Notes: generated by a model not told the origin, from the sequence alone. 64,000 nucleotides of DNA from Bacillus sp. SD088 (GCF_017355205.1 NZ_JADIJK010000028.1:1-64000); one strand, 5' to 3'; numbered from the stretch's first letter, positions 55,377-64,000 are shown. Made by a program: numbers and translations.

Positions 55377-57145
55377 GACTTTGGAGAAGTGTAGTAGGGA
55401 AACTATGGATGACGATTCTTTTATTAGTTTCCTTTGTTTTAATCATTTTGACCATTTTACTTCTAGAGTTTTTTGAAAAATATCATGTCAGTCAGATTGA
55501 GCAGGAATTGGCCAATCAGGCGAATAAAGTTTCAAGTATTCTGGAGGCGCATGCAGGTGATGGACTAGGAGAAGAAATTGTTTTTGAAATAGTCGATAAA
55601 CCTCTAGGAGTGATTATTGCCTACGATGAAGAAAATTTCCTGCTCTCACCAGATGCCCCAGAACAAGAGATAAATTCAGCAAAGGACCTATTAAGCGACC
55701 ATGAACTAATGAAAGTTTTTTCTGATGAAAAACATATAGTCAAGGAATTTTCACAAACAGATTATCCGAATAAAGGAAGTCGATATGAGAATATCATTGT
55801 GGCAGCAGTTCCCTTCCACATTAATGAACAAAATGGGGCTATTTTTATCTACCAATCTTTAGCTGTATTGAAGGATACGACACAGCAAACAACAAGGATC
55901 ATTTACCTTGCAGCGGGTATTGCGATTGTCTTGACAACTTTTTTTGCCTTTTTCTTATCCACGAGAATTACTTCACCTTTAAGAAAAATGAAAGAGGCTG
56001 CTTTTCAAGTTTCTAAAGGGGAATTTGATACAAAAGTGCCTTTTTTAAGTCATGATGAAATTGGGGAATTAGCAATTGCTTTTAATCAAATGGCTAAAAG
56101 ATTAAAAATAAATATGAATGTCTTAAGCCAAGAAAAAGAGCAATTGAAAAGCATTTTAAGTAGTATGGCAGACGGAGTTATGACGTTTAGTAAAAGTGGT
56201 GATATACTAATTACCAATCCTCCTGCTGATCGGTTTTTACAACAATGGTATAGTGAAGGGCAAAATAGCAAAAGCCCGATTCCAGGTGAGCTGGCTGATT
56301 TGCTTGCACAAGCGATATCAGTAGAAACAGAACAGACTGAGGAGTTAAAAATACAAGGTCGGTATTATGTTGTGATCGTTAGTCCCTTATACACGCAGAA
56401 CCAGCAAAGCGTTCGAGGGGCCGTCGCAGTGATACGTGATATGACAGAAGAAAGAAGACTTGATAAATTAAGAAGTGACTTTGTTTCTAATGTCTCGCAT
56501 GAATTAAGAACACCAATCTCTATGCTTCAAGGATATAGTGAAGCGATCATTGATGATATTGTCGATTCGGATGAAGAAAAGAAAGAACTTGCTAGAATTA
56601 TTTATGATGAATCTTTACGAATCGGTCGACTTGTGAATGAATTATTAGATCTCGCTAAAATGGAAGCAGGTCATATCTCCTTAAATTATGAAAATCTTGA
56701 AATTGGTACATTTATTCAACGAATTATGCATAAATTTGGTGGTATAGCCAAGGAAAAGCAGGTAATATTAGAGAGTCAACTCCATGATAATCAGCTGTTT
56801 TCTATGGATCCAGATCGGATTGAGCAAGTCTTAACCAATTTGATTGATAATGCCATTCGTCATACTGCTGAGAATGGGCGTGTGACTATTACACAGACAA
56901 GAAATGATGCTGGTATAACGATTAAAGTATCCGACAACGGAACGGGTATTCCGGAAGAGGATTTACCATTTGTATTTGAAAGATTTTACAAGGCGGATAA
57001 AGCTCGAACGAGAGGAAAAGCCGGAACAGGATTAGGACTAGCGATTGTGAAAAATATTGTCGATGCTCATAATGGAGAAATAACAGTACAAAGCAAGGTT
57101 GATGTGGGAACGACATTTATTGTCTTTTTACCGAACTCGAAATAA
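55373..57145 (+). CDS. resE: Sensor histidine kinase ResE
   Basis: A 590-residue kinase: helix 1 (13-32), an outer sensor domain (33-172), helix 2 (175-197), HAMP (198-250), PAS-like domain (255-360), HisKA with His376 in SNVSHELRTP, and an HATPase domain (DNAIRHTAEN, DNGTGIPEED, GTGLGLAIVKNI). It phosphorylates ResD under low oxygen. It starts inside the resD stop (ATGA). Confidence 0.94.
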   Translation: MRLWRSVVGKLWMTILLLVSFVLIILTILLLEFFEKYHVSQIEQELANQANKVSSILEAHAGDGLGEEIVFEIVDKPLGVIIAYDEENFLLSPDAPEQEINSAKDLLSDHELMKVFSDEKHIVKEFSQTDYPNKGSRYENIIVAAVPFHINEQNGAIFIYQSLAVLKDTTQQTTRIIYLAAGIAIVLTTFFAFFLSTRITSPLRKMKEAAFQVSKGEFDTKVPFLSHDEIGELAIAFNQMAKRLKINMNVLSQEKEQLKSILSSMADGVMTFSKSGDILITNPPADRFLQQWYSEGQNSKSPIPGELADLLAQAISVETEQTEELKIQGRYYVVIVSPLYTQNQQSVRGAVAVIRDMTEERRLDKLRSDFVSNVSHELRTPISMLQGYSEAIIDDIVDSDEEKKELARIIYDESLRIGRLVNELLDLAKMEAGHISLNYENLEIGTFIQRIMHKFGGIAKEKQVILESQLHDNQLFSMDPDRIEQVLTNLIDNAIRHTAENGRVTITQTRNDAGITIKVSDNGTGIPEEDLPFVFERFYKADKARTRGKAGTGLGLAIVKNIVDAHNGEITVQSKVDVGTTFIVFLPNSK

Positions 57146-57201
57146 AAAATGTTGAATGCTGCAATAAAATCTTGTTCCACAAGAAACGATTGGTATAACG
57201 A

Positions 57202-57246
57202 AACGGATTGAATAACTCGAAAAGGTTGTTTAATCCGTTATTTTTA
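57202..57246 (+). terminator. Terminator of resDE
   Basis: AACGGATTGAATAAC and GTTGTTTAATCCGTT, then ATTTTTATA. Confidence 0.85.
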
Positions 57247-57295
57247 TATAATCGATCCATTCCATAATTCCTTTTTGTTAAACACAAAGTAAGAG

Positions 57296-57400
57296 CCTGC
57301 ACACCGTTGATTTCCGTTCGGGCGCCTTTCTGGAGGGTCTCATAACGCTCCTGCCGGGATCTCACCTGTCACCTTCCACTCGAATCAACTAGTTTATCCC
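57296..57400. repeat. GC-rich intergenic repeat fragment
   Basis: It contains TTGATTTCCGTTCGGGCGCC, also seen in altered form in the IS remnant (60828-60850), and AACGCTCCTGC ... CTCACCTGTCAC, the inverse of 10253-10278 in copy C. It is richer in GC than its surroundings and lies between resE and the sigX promoter. No gene is seen in the 370-base gap. Confidence 0.6.
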
Positions 57401-57464
57401 GCATTAACGGGGAGGTACACCATTTTTTACGTCTCAAAGACCTTGAGGCACTTAAAAAACTTTT

Positions 57465-57490
57465 TGTAACTTTTATAAATAGTGAACGAC
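57465..57490 (+). promoter_or_regulatory. Sigma-X autoregulatory promoter
   Basis: TGTAAC (57465-57470), a 16-base spacer and CGAC (57487-57490), a perfect match to the B. subtilis sigma-X consensus, 26 bases before the sigX ATG. Confidence 0.82.
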
Positions 57491-57516
57491 TAATACGTAA
57501 CGGGGGAGGGAAGTAG

Positions 57517-58050
57517 ATGGACTCCGTGTTCGATGAATTGTATGACAAATATCATCACGATCTTTTTCAATTTTTATTTTATATGGTGAAAAATCGGGAG
57601 GAAACTGAAGACTTAGTACAGGAAGTCTATATCCGAGTGATGAGTTCTTATAAGCGATTTGAAGGGAAAAGTAGTGAAAAAACCTGGCTCTTTTCGATTG
57701 CCAAAAATGTCGCCATTGACCATTTTAGAAAGCAAAAAAATTGGAAACAACGTCTATATGATAAATTTGATTGGGACCGTGGTGGAATCAAGGATACTGG
57801 ACCTTTACCGGAGGATATTACAATCCAAAATGAGGATATGGAACGTTTATTTAATTGTTTAGATATGTGCACGACGAATCATCGGCTCGTCATCATAATG
57901 CGATTTATGAATGATTTTTCTGTAGCTGAAACGGCTCAAACGCTTAGTTGGTCGGAAAGTAAGGTCAAAACCACCCAACATCGTGCAATAAAGGCACTCA
58001 GGGAAAAAATGGAATTACATGCAAGGAAGGGAGGTCCATTTCATGCCTGA
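57517..58050 (+). CDS. sigX: ECF sigma factor SigX
   Basis: A 177-residue extracytoplasmic-function sigma factor. Region 2 spans the start (DLFQFLFYMVKNREETEDLVQEVYIRV), region 4 carries FSVAETAQTLSWSESKVKTTQHRAIKALR. It controls cell-envelope modification genes, including resistance to cationic peptides. The C-terminus is shorter than B. subtilis SigX. Strong GGGGGAGG ribosome site. Its last codons overlap the anti-sigma gene. Confidence 0.94.
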   Translation: MDSVFDELYDKYHHDLFQFLFYMVKNREETEDLVQEVYIRVMSSYKRFEGKSSEKTWLFSIAKNVAIDHFRKQKNWKQRLYDKFDWDRGGIKDTGPLPEDITIQNEDMERLFNCLDMCTTNHRLVIIMRFMNDFSVAETAQTLSWSESKVKTTQHRAIKALREKMELHARKGGPFHA

Positions 58051-59218
58051 AGAGATGAAACAGAAGAAAAAGATGATCCAAATGATTAAGCATCTTCCGG
58101 AAGTGACAGATCAACGTTCGAAAGAAGAAATTTATCGAAAAGTGAAGCAAAATATGGACCGGAAGCCTAAGAAAAGGAAGGGATTAATTTTAATTCCCAC
58201 TTTTGCATCACTTGCCGCTGTATTGATCTTTCTGTTAGTTTCCCCTACCTTATTTGAGCAGAATGCAGGACAAAAAGAGTCGTCCATGGCTGATAGAAGG
58301 GTTACGAGTAATCAAGATAATACCGAGAAAAATGAAAATAAGTTATTCGAATCGGATGAAAAAAACTCAACAATGCAAGCTCAGGAAGAAACTGAGAAAA
58401 GCTCTCAATTCAGAACTAGTTTGTATAATGAGGATGTAGAAAACAAGCAAGTATTAACCTACGCAACCCTCACAAATGATGGAGGATTAGTTCCCGTTTC
58501 CGTTAGCATCCTTGTAGCTAAAGAAGAGGGAGCCGATTGGTTTGAGCAATATAAACAGGAAGCAAAGCTTATCCAAAACCATGCACCAAATTTAATGAAT
58601 ATCGAACCGATTCTGAATTCCATGGTGATCGAAAATCAAACAAACGCTCGTGTTATCATTGATGATCAATTCAAGGAAAACTTTGGTTATCAAAATGGAT
58701 TAAAGGATTTTATTCAAAATACATTCCAATATACAAATATTGAAGAGGTTCAATTTACCGATCAAGACGGAAATCCTGTTGAATTTGGCAACGATGGAAT
58801 TGTGCAGGATCAAGCCATTGAGAAGCAGCCGCATCGAGCCCAATATCTGTATGAAGCTGATAGTGGGGAGGCTTATATTGTTTCGAATAGTGATACAACA
58901 AAGGACAATCTTAATGATACATTACATGCGATGAAAGACAGTCCTAATGATTTTCTCCAAACTCTTATTCCAAACAATCTCGATTTTGAGATTGTTCAGG
59001 AAGAGGAAGAACAGGTTACAATTCAATTTAATCAGCTACTAGATCTTTCAGCGGGAGATCAGCAAGAAAAAATGTGGATGTTGGAAGGGATTTTATTAGC
59101 CGCAAAAGAGTATGGTTTTCAAGCGGTTCAGTTTGAGAGCATCGAGCCAGAGCAATGGGAAGGATTTGATTTCGATCAGCCTATTCAGGTCCCTATTGCG
59201 CCAAATATTTTAAAGTAA
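58043..59218 (+). CDS. rsiX: Anti-sigma-X factor RsiX
   Basis: A 391-residue membrane anti-sigma factor: cytosolic N-terminus (1-46), one helix (47-70) and a large outer domain (71-391) with an acidic, Gln/Asn-rich linker. It holds sigma-X at the membrane until an envelope signal releases it. ATG at 58043 follows GGGAGGT and overlaps sigX by eight bases. The call rests on position and topology; outer-domain sequence is poorly conserved. Confidence 0.88.
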   Translation: MPEEMKQKKKMIQMIKHLPEVTDQRSKEEIYRKVKQNMDRKPKKRKGLILIPTFASLAAVLIFLLVSPTLFEQNAGQKESSMADRRVTSNQDNTEKNENKLFESDEKNSTMQAQEETEKSSQFRTSLYNEDVENKQVLTYATLTNDGGLVPVSVSILVAKEEGADWFEQYKQEAKLIQNHAPNLMNIEPILNSMVIENQTNARVIIDDQFKENFGYQNGLKDFIQNTFQYTNIEEVQFTDQDGNPVEFGNDGIVQDQAIEKQPHRAQYLYEADSGEAYIVSNSDTTKDNLNDTLHAMKDSPNDFLQTLIPNNLDFEIVQEEEEQVTIQFNQLLDLSAGDQQEKMWMLEGILLAAKEYGFQAVQFESIEPEQWEGFDFDQPIQVPIAPNILK

Positions 59219-59278
59219 GCATTCTTCTTCCCAAATAAAAAGAATTGATGTATAATGTATTTGAAAATAAAATACGAT

Positions 59279-59407
59279 TCATCTTCGGGGCGTGGTGAAA
59301 TTCCCGACCGGCGGTAATGAAACATTGGTTTCTGAGCCCGCGAGCTTCTTTGAAGCAGGATTTGGTGCGATTCCAAAGCCGACAGTATAGTCTGGATGGG
59401 AGAAGAT
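59279..59407 (+). ncRNA. FMN riboswitch (RFN element)
   Basis: The conserved strings are present in order: ATCTTCGGGG, GGTGAAATTCCCGACCGGCGG, GAGCCCGCGAGC, GATTTGGTGCGATTCC, GCCGACAGTATAGTCTGG and GGGAGAAGAT, whose ends close the P1 stem. FMN binding lowers ribU expression, here probably through the terminator at 59517-59551. Confidence 0.96.
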
Positions 59408-59417
59408 GGAGGTTGCC

Positions 59418-59489
59418 TTGTATTTAAACAAAGGTGTCATATTCATGATGATTATATTTATGGTCATGATGTCTATTTACCTTGTTTAA
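59418..59489 (+). CDS. Possible 23-residue hydrophobic leader peptide
   Basis: TTG start five bases after GGAGG, which itself touches the 3' end of the riboswitch P1 stem. The frame encodes a methionine-rich helix (MYLNKGVIF, then FMVMMSIYLV). The same DNA also forms a long hairpin (TTAAACAAAGG against CCTTGTTTAA), which may be its real purpose. No homologue recognised. Confidence 0.3.
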   Translation: MYLNKGVIFMMIIFMVMMSIYLV

Positions 59490-59516
59490 GTCCTTATGTA
59501 AGCACCTAGATATTCT

Positions 59517-59551
59517 CCCTCAAAGTCATTTTCTTTGAGGGTTTTTATTTT
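59517..59551 (+). terminator. Intrinsic terminator of the FMN riboswitch
   Basis: CCCTCAAAG (59517-59525) pairs with CTTTGAGGG (59533-59541), followed by TTTTTATTTT. It lies between the aptamer and ribU and is the likely expression platform. Confidence 0.85.
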
Positions 59552-59577
59552 GTGGTAGCTTAAGGGGGAGGTTCAAA

Positions 59578-59646
59578 ATGAAGGAAATCGGATTTTTGAG
59601 CGCTTACTTATGGCAAACCTTGCTTCATCGAGGGATGGATCTCTAA
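59578..59646 (+). CDS. Possible 22-residue leader peptide before ribU
   Basis: ATG six bases after a GGGGGAGG site, one of the best ribosome sites in the window; the frame (MKEIGFLSAYLW to HRGMDL) stops 12 bases before the ribU start codon, and the ribU ribosome site overlaps its stop. This suggests translational coupling. No homologue recognised. Confidence 0.45.
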   Translation: MKEIGFLSAYLWQTLLHRGMDL

Positions 59647-59658
59647 GGAGAGAGGATC

Positions 59659-60240
59659 TTGAAAAAATTAAGTGTCAGATCGTTTGTTATCATTGGGATG
59701 TTTAGTAGTTTGGCGTTTGTACTCATGCTGATCAAATTTCCAATCCCACCGTTTCCACCTTATCTAACCGTTGACTTCAGTGATATTCCCGCACTGATAG
59801 CCGCCTTAATACTTGGACCAGCGGCAGGGATCCTTGTGGAATTATTTAAAAATATATTAGACTATCTTATTTCCGGAAGTGCAACAGGCATTCCGATTGG
59901 GAATGTGTCTAATTTCATTGCAGGAGTAGTGTTTGTATTACCAACATATATGGTGTATAAACGTTTAAAAGCCAAATGGGGATTAATGGTCTCCCTCTGC
60001 ATAGGTACTGTATTTATGGCTGTATTGATGACGGTTCTAAATTATTTTGTGTTTCTGCCAGCTTTCATGGGACTTGGCGGCTGGGAACCAATGAGTAATG
60101 AAGCTTTACGTGAACTCGTGGTCATCGCTGTTTTACCTTTTAATATTATTAAAGGCCTAATCGTGGCAGCTGTATTCCTCCTTGTCTATAAACGTTTAAA
60201 TGGTTGGTTAAGCAAACAGATTTCATATAAAAATATCTAA
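59659..60240 (+). CDS. ribU: Riboflavin transporter RibU (ECF S component)
   Basis: A 193-residue membrane protein with about six helices. The family hallmark is LTVDFSDIPALIAALILGPAAG (in short: VDFSDIPALI, residues 37-46), with NVSNFIAG further on. It binds riboflavin and works with the shared energy-coupling module (EcfAA'T), which is encoded elsewhere. TTG start at 59659 after AAGGAGAGAGG. Control by the upstream FMN riboswitch confirms the role. Confidence 0.94.
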   Translation: MKKLSVRSFVIIGMFSSLAFVLMLIKFPIPPFPPYLTVDFSDIPALIAALILGPAAGILVELFKNILDYLISGSATGIPIGNVSNFIAGVVFVLPTYMVYKRLKAKWGLMVSLCIGTVFMAVLMTVLNYFVFLPAFMGLGGWEPMSNEALRELVVIAVLPFNIIKGLIVAAVFLLVYKRLNGWLSKQISYKNI

Positions 60241-61056
60241 TCAAAACGGGGCTGGCCAATAAGTCCCTAAAATGAAGGAAGAGAAGAAAAACGGCATGTT
60301 TTTCTTCTCTTCCTTCTCCTTTTTTCGGACTGTCTTGTGGCGGCCTTCGCAGAAGGCCCGCCACTTTCAGGAAGTTGTGGGCCATTGCCAGGATGCCGAA
60401 CTCCACGTGAACCTTCTTGAGACCCAGAGTAGGAATCGACGGAACACCAAATTGCCCTTGAGATTTCGAAGATGGAAGGAACTGCGGCCGCCCCCCCCCC
60501 GGATAATGGACGAAAAGCTGTTCATCCGGGATGGCTTCGATCATGGAGTCGATGACCCGGGCGCATGGTGCTTCGGAATCAATGATTCGACATCCAGGAT
60601 GATGAAGGACTGGCGGTTGTTGTAGGGGCGGAATACAGGAGCAATCTTGTTTTTCGGCCGTTTACAGGCTATCTCTTCCATCTCTATCGGAAAAGCCGAT
60701 TGTGTAGGATACTCTTCAGTAGCAGTGTTCGGATTGCACATAAAAAATCGCTCCTTTGGATGTTGTTGTGGTAACTTCATTCTACTAAAGGAAGCGTTTT
60801 TTTTCTATTTATTCGGTTGGGAAAGCTCATCGATTTCCGTCCGCCTGCCTGGCCGTTGCTTGGAGTGCAGGGGCCAACTCCTGCGGGACAAGCATGGCCT
60901 TGAGGTCTCGCAAGGCGCGCAGCGACTGAGGAAGCTCAAGCCTTGCCCCGAAACGGAAGGCAACCGGAAACTGCACACCAACTTTTACATGCCTAGAAGA
61001 AGGGCTGTCACAGAAAAGCTCAGTTTTCACTGACTTTCTGGACAGCCCCGTTTTGA
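60241..61056. mobile_element. Internally deleted IS1182-family insertion sequence
   Basis: The ends TCAAAACGGGGCTG (60241-60254) and CAGCCCCGTTTTGA (61043-61056) are perfect 14-bp inverted repeats, and similarity continues inward (GCCAATAAGTC against TCCAGAAAGTC). A broken transposase lies inside on the minus strand. About 800 bases remain, against roughly 1.5-1.9 kb expected. The inner right part (60826-60990) is GC-rich and shares phrases with 57296-57330. It is inserted between ribU and fer. Confidence 0.85.
60247..60780 (-). pseudogene. IS1182-family transposase remnant
   Basis: The N-terminal part (FRPYNNRQSF, ESLIPKHHA) is followed by a one-base frameshift near 60555, then MIEAIPDEQLFVHYPGGGR, and then joins directly to the C-terminal part (FGVPSIPTLGLKKVHVEFG, LAMAHNFLKVAG). 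The catalytic core of roughly 300 or more residues is missing. A run of ten C (60491-60500) lies in the PGGG codons near the deletion. It cannot encode an active enzyme. A preceding stretch with LPQQHPKERFF marks the start. Confidence 0.85.
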
Positions 61057-61084
61057 GTGGTGTTTAATATCGGATTATCTTGTG

Positions 61085-61354
<270 letters not shown>

Positions 61355-61526
61355 TCAGCCCAAAAAATAATCATGATTCCTTTATTATTTTATAGCTAAT
61401 TCCTGATTTTTTCAATCTCTACAAAGTTTGCAATATTATTAGGATCTTCTTTGTCGAAACATAGTCGAATTTCCTTATTCATGGTAAAATATTGTAAGAA
61501 CAAGGGGAAGGAGAGAGTCAATAAGG

Positions 61527-62582
61527 ATGACATTTTTATCTGCACTCCTATTAAAATGTTTGCGAGAACTAAATGGAGAAAGAACGATTTACTCGATTTA
61601 CCATTTACTCGTAGGGAAAAAGTCATCACAAACGTTACAAGATGCTCATCTCTTTGATTTAGCGCCTTTTTTTAAAACTATACCAGATATGCGACGGTCG
61701 GAATTCGACCATCATATACAATTTTTCATCGAGCAACAGTATATTGAGTATGACCCTAAAACTCTTATTGGTCATATAACCGATAAGGGAAGCGAAGCTT
61801 ATTTAACGTACTTTGAAACGGTAGCTATTCCTAATTATGTAAATGGATTAAAATTTCAGGATGCAGCCATTCAAATGTGGAAAAGACTTACCTTGTTTGT
61901 GCAAGTTTTATCCTATATGAATCATGCGGAGAATCGTTATTACCCAGTCACAAGAGACCATGATATTCAAACATGGGTAAAGAGCTATTTGTTCCACCAT
62001 AAAGAGCAAAAAGGAAGTCTAGCAGCTGATTTGCATGAAGAATTGTCAATATTATTAACTCCGCCGTTTCCAGAAGATCCCGTTTCTGTGATTTGGCGAT
62101 TAAGTGGCTATCAAATGATAGGGTATACCGATAAGCAGACAGCAGAATATTTGAATTTGGAGCAAACTGAATATCATTTCCGTTTTTTAAATGCTCTTCA
62201 TTATTGGATAACGCAGATCGTAGCAAAGCCTAATCAATTTCGAATTATGCATTCCCTTGTAGATGATGTATATCAGAGTATTCCGCTAACGAACACAGCT
62301 GCAAAGACAGCGGAATTATTGGCAATGCATCACTCAGTAGAGAAAGTGGCATTTTTGCGAAATTTAAAAAAGAGTACCATCGAAGACCATATAATCGAGA
62401 TAGCGATGAACGATCCTGCGTTCTCTATTGAACCTTTTATTGATTTTAAGTTGGCTAAAGAAATTGTTCGAGCAGCTCGGCACTTGCAGGTAAAAAAACT
62501 TAAACCGATTAAAGAACAAATTGATGCGGCTACATACTTTCAAATCCGTCTTGCTCTTGCGAGGATAGGAGGAGAAGGATGA
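61527..62582 (+). CDS. ypbB: YpbB, helix-turn-helix protein coupled to RecQ
   Basis: A 351-residue protein, mostly helical, with a C-terminal HTH_40/RQC-like helix-turn-helix (SVEKVAFLRNLKKSTIEDHI, about residues 272-291). In the family this module is the one often found at the end of RecQ helicases, so YpbB probably assists the helicase encoded next. Its stop overlaps recQ by four bases (ATGA). AAGGAGAG lies about 12 bases before the ATG. Divergent from fer. Confidence 0.85.
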   Translation: MTFLSALLLKCLRELNGERTIYSIYHLLVGKKSSQTLQDAHLFDLAPFFKTIPDMRRSEFDHHIQFFIEQQYIEYDPKTLIGHITDKGSEAYLTYFETVAIPNYVNGLKFQDAAIQMWKRLTLFVQVLSYMNHAENRYYPVTRDHDIQTWVKSYLFHHKEQKGSLAADLHEELSILLTPPFPEDPVSVIWRLSGYQMIGYTDKQTAEYLNLEQTEYHFRFLNALHYWITQIVAKPNQFRIMHSLVDDVYQSIPLTNTAAKTAELLAMHHSVEKVAFLRNLKKSTIEDHIIEIAMNDPAFSIEPFIDFKLAKEIVRAARHLQVKKLKPIKEQIDAATYFQIRLALARIGGEG

Positions 62583-64000
62583 CAAAGGCAGAAATTTTAA
62601 AAAGGATTTTTGAGTATGAATCGTTCAATAAAGGTCAAGAAGAAACAATTGATGCTGTTTTACAAGGTCATGATGTATTAGCGATGCTTCCAACAGGGAC
62701 AGGTAAATCGTTATGTTACCAATTGCCGGCCTACCTATTGGAAGGTACTGTAGTCATTGTTTCTCCTTTGATTTCCTTAATGCAGGATCAGGTTGAGCAA
62801 ATGCACATATTGGGGGAGCGTAGAGTCGTTGCGATAAATTCCTTTCTAAATCGAAGAATGAGAGAGAAAACATTACGACAATTAGATTACTATCGCTTTA
62901 TTTATTTATCACCTGAGATGCTTGGAATGCAAAATATTGTCGATCAATTAAAACAGATTAAAATAAGTCTATTTGTGGTTGATGAAGCCCATTGTATTTC
63001 GCAATGGGGATATGATTTTCGGCCAGATTACTTGAACATAGGAAAGATCCGGATGTCCATTGGAAATCCACCTTTACTTGCTCTAACGGCTACAGCTCAA
63101 CCAGAGGTGCGTGAAGATATTAAACAGCTTCTTCAATTTCAACATCCAAAGGAATTTGTTTATTCGATTGATCGTCCTAATATTAGTATGGTTGTTGAAA
63201 AATATGAGCATTTTGAGGAAAAAAAGAGGCGTTTATTGGAGTTAGTTCGTAATTTTCAAAAGCCAGGAATCATTTATTTTTCCAGTAAGCGTCTTACGGA
63301 GGAATTTGTAGACTTTCTCCGGTTAAATGGAATTGGAAATGTTGCAGCATATCATGGAGGAATAGATCAGGAACAACGAATTTTAATTCAACAGCAATTT
63401 TTATGCGGTCAATTAGATGTTATTTGTGCAACAAGTGCCTTTGGAATGGGAATTAATAAGAAAAATATTCGCTTTGTCATTCATTACCACATGCCAGGGC
63501 AGATGGAATCATATATTCAAGAAATAGGACGTGCTGGCAGAGATGGACAGGAAAGCATTGCTCTTCTCCTCTATGCAACTGGTGATGAGATGTTACCGAT
63601 GCGATTGATTGAACAGGAACTACCTGAAGATTGGCAAATTAACAATTATGATTCATTGACCAATGTAAAGGATAGCGCAAAAATCATAACTGAATTAAAC
63701 ATAACGGAAACTCAACTTCGTTTTCTTGAATATTATTTTTCCGCTTTTTGTGATCATCATGATAGAGCGGGTAAAGTAATAGAAATAAAGAACGCCCGAA
63801 AACAACTAAAATTGAGTAAGCTTTGGGCGATGTCCAATTGGATTCATTCAGAGGTATGTCGGCGTAAGCAGGCCTTAACTTACTTTCAAGAAACAGACCA
63901 AGTATCCCCGGGCATATGCTGCGATATATGCCAAGTGGATAGGACCTATTATTTTAGCAGTCAAAAGGAAAAGCATCGGAAAAATAGCCAATCTTGGGAA
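62579..64000 (+). CDS. recQ: ATP-dependent DNA helicase RecQ (cut by the window end)
   Basis: Open for 474 codons to the last base, so the C-terminus is missing. Superfamily 2 motifs: Walker A PTGTGKS with Lys43, DEAH in VVDEAHCISQWGYDFRPDY (in short VVDEAHCISQW), motif III LLALTATAQ, and motif VI GRAGRDGQ. A zinc-binding region follows (CRRKQAL, CCDIC). It unwinds DNA 3' to 5' in recombination and fork repair. It is cotranslated with ypbB, as with B. subtilis ypbB-recS. Confidence 0.93.
   Translation, partial: MTKAEILKRIFEYESFNKGQEETIDAVLQGHDVLAMLPTGTGKSLCYQLPAYLLEGTVVIVSPLISLMQDQVEQMHILGERRVVAINSFLNRRMREKTLRQLDYYRFIYLSPEMLGMQNIVDQLKQIKISLFVVDEAHCISQWGYDFRPDYLNIGKIRMSIGNPPLLALTATAQPEVREDIKQLLQFQHPKEFVYSIDRPNISMVVEKYEHFEEKKRRLLELVRNFQKPGIIYFSSKRLTEEFVDFLRLNGIGNVAAYHGGIDQEQRILIQQQFLCGQLDVICATSAFGMGINKKNIRFVIHYHMPGQMESYIQEIGRAGRDGQESIALLLYATGDEMLPMRLIEQELPEDWQINNYDSLTNVKDSAKIITELNITETQLRFLEYYFSAFCDHHDRAGKVIEIKNARKQLKLSKLWAMSNWIHSEVCRRKQALTYFQETDQVSPGICCDICQVDRTYYFSSQKEKHRKNSQSWE

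Noticed and set aside
60272-60625. Plus-strand open frame of about 117 codons across the IS remnant
   Set aside because: It is antisense to the transposase remnant, which has clear family similarity; the plus-strand frame has none.
61396-61482. 28-codon minus-strand frame between fer and ypbB
   Set aside because: ATG present but no ribosome site; likely chance in the divergent promoter region.

Overview
The window comes from the chromosome of a low-GC, spore-forming Firmicute of the family Bacillaceae. The sequence shows a sporulation sigma factor operon (spoIIAA-spoIIAB-sigF), spoIIM, spmA/spmB, spoVAF, dacB, dacF, sinI/sinR, Bacillus-type Shine-Dalgarno sites (AAGGAGG) and many TTG/GTG starts. 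Gene order follows the Bacillus subtilis yqi-yqj-yqk-ypu-ypb segment closely. I do not name a genus.

Layout. 1-7.3 kb: a YqzF-like membrane protein, then a branched-chain amino acid catabolic operon (bcd-lpdV-bkdAA-bkdAB-bkdB) that deaminates Leu/Ile/Val and makes branched acyl-CoAs for iso/anteiso fatty acids. 7.3-19.1 kb: bacilliredoxin BrxB, an L,D-transpeptidase, the 30-residue miniprotein Prli42, a tripeptidase-like M20 peptidase, a lone CheW, DNA polymerase IV, YueI, glucose-6-phosphate dehydrogenase, RNase Z, NADPH dehydrogenase NamA, ProI, a short-chain dehydrogenase and a YqkB-like Fe-S family protein. 19.4-23.6 kb, minus strand: xpaC-telA, sinR, sinI and an aldo-keto reductase. 23.7-31.2 kb: nudF, an endonuclease Q-like gene, spoIIM, fur, yqzK, xerD, deoB, dacF. 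31.5-36.9 kb: the sigF operon, spoVAF under its own predicted sigma-G promoter, lysA, ribT.

37.0-45.7 kb is an accessory island between ribT and ypuF, which are neighbours in B. subtilis. It holds an AraC regulator, an intracellular PL11 rhamnogalacturonan lyase, a sugar-isomerase-like TIM barrel, a DUF6807 (PmoA-like) protein, a GH95 glycosidase and an orphan lipoprotein solute-binding protein behind a cre-like site. It looks like a compact locus for rhamnogalacturonan-I oligosaccharides that carries no permeases and no GH105. 45.8-60.2 kb returns to backbone: ypuF, scpA/scpB, dacB, spmA/spmB, rluB, resABC, resDE, sigX-rsiX (with a near-perfect sigma-X autoregulatory promoter), and an FMN riboswitch ahead of the riboflavin transporter ribU. 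A dead IS1182-type element (60.24-61.06 kb) separates ribU from ferredoxin, ypbB and a recQ gene that runs off the window.

Compared with B. subtilis several genes are absent from their usual places: bkdR/ptb/buk, gndA, pupG, spoVAA-AE, ribDEAH and ypuI. The intergenic space is also rich in a composite repeat family (at least seven copies, including a 147-bp unit in tandem) containing arrays of tiny hairpins with RTCCT/AGGAY loops. These repeats, the rhamnogalacturonan island, and the short open frames between the FMN riboswitch and ribU are the least explained parts of the window. All functional calls are made by eye from sequence and memory of families; no searches were run.
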